From Phycisphaerales bacterium (lineage in GTDB: Bacteria; Planctomycetota; Phycisphaerae; Phycisphaerales; UBA1924), in NCBI GenBank assembly GCA_026647565.1, contig JAPKGU010000009.1, forward strand, positions 1 to 47,539: 47,539 nucleotides of DNA. Direction: 5' to 3'. A program made the translations under genes and the position numbers. Every line of letters starts with the position of its first letter. Positions within the stretch are counted from its first letter, which is position 1. Below the pieces are notes generated by a model, which was given only the letters and a program-made list of their open reading frames with translations, made no database searches and was not told the DNA's origin. This document shows positions 47,538 to 47,539 of this stretch, piece by piece.

Positions 47538-47539
47538 AC

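Overview
The window is a high-GC bacterial segment whose gene content suggests a planctomycete/Phycisphaerae-like genome. That assignment is inference from gene families and was not tested by any search. The first ~345 bp encode the C-terminal domain of a cytochrome b on the minus strand and butt abruptly against a plus-strand SecA-like ATPase gene. The recognisable backbone is: truncated SecA; PHP-domain protein; accC/accB; ABC permease; NHL-repeat protein; a VWA/MoxR/DUF58/BatA-type cluster; nitroreductase; a large secreted protein; lexA; ispD; an ECF sigma factor with a putative membrane partner; a methyltransferase; dprA; SpoIID; queA; murE-murF-mraY; a translationally coupled minus-strand operon (DUF4175-like, Q-rich protein, prenyltransferase/squalene-oxidase-repeat protein, secreted protein); and ftsK/spoIIIE. 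The most interesting signal is a family of purine-rich 'CAGAGG/CACAGAG' inverted-repeat elements. One copy carries a GxxExxY (PD-(D/E)XK-type) ORF bounded by 43-bp terminal inverted repeats (37/43 identical), and its right arm encodes the protein C-terminus. This copy is inserted directly upstream of the DUF58 gene. An ORF-less 135-bp copy sits between accB and accC, and two half-copies lie after moxR and queA. Other items: an in-frame TAA inside the signal peptide of an orphan gene, a strong sigma70-like promoter with a long hairpin-bearing leader upstream of lexA plus an ORF overlapping lexA, a leader with mutually exclusive stems ahead of the DUF4175 operon, and a probable chimeric junction at the left edge.
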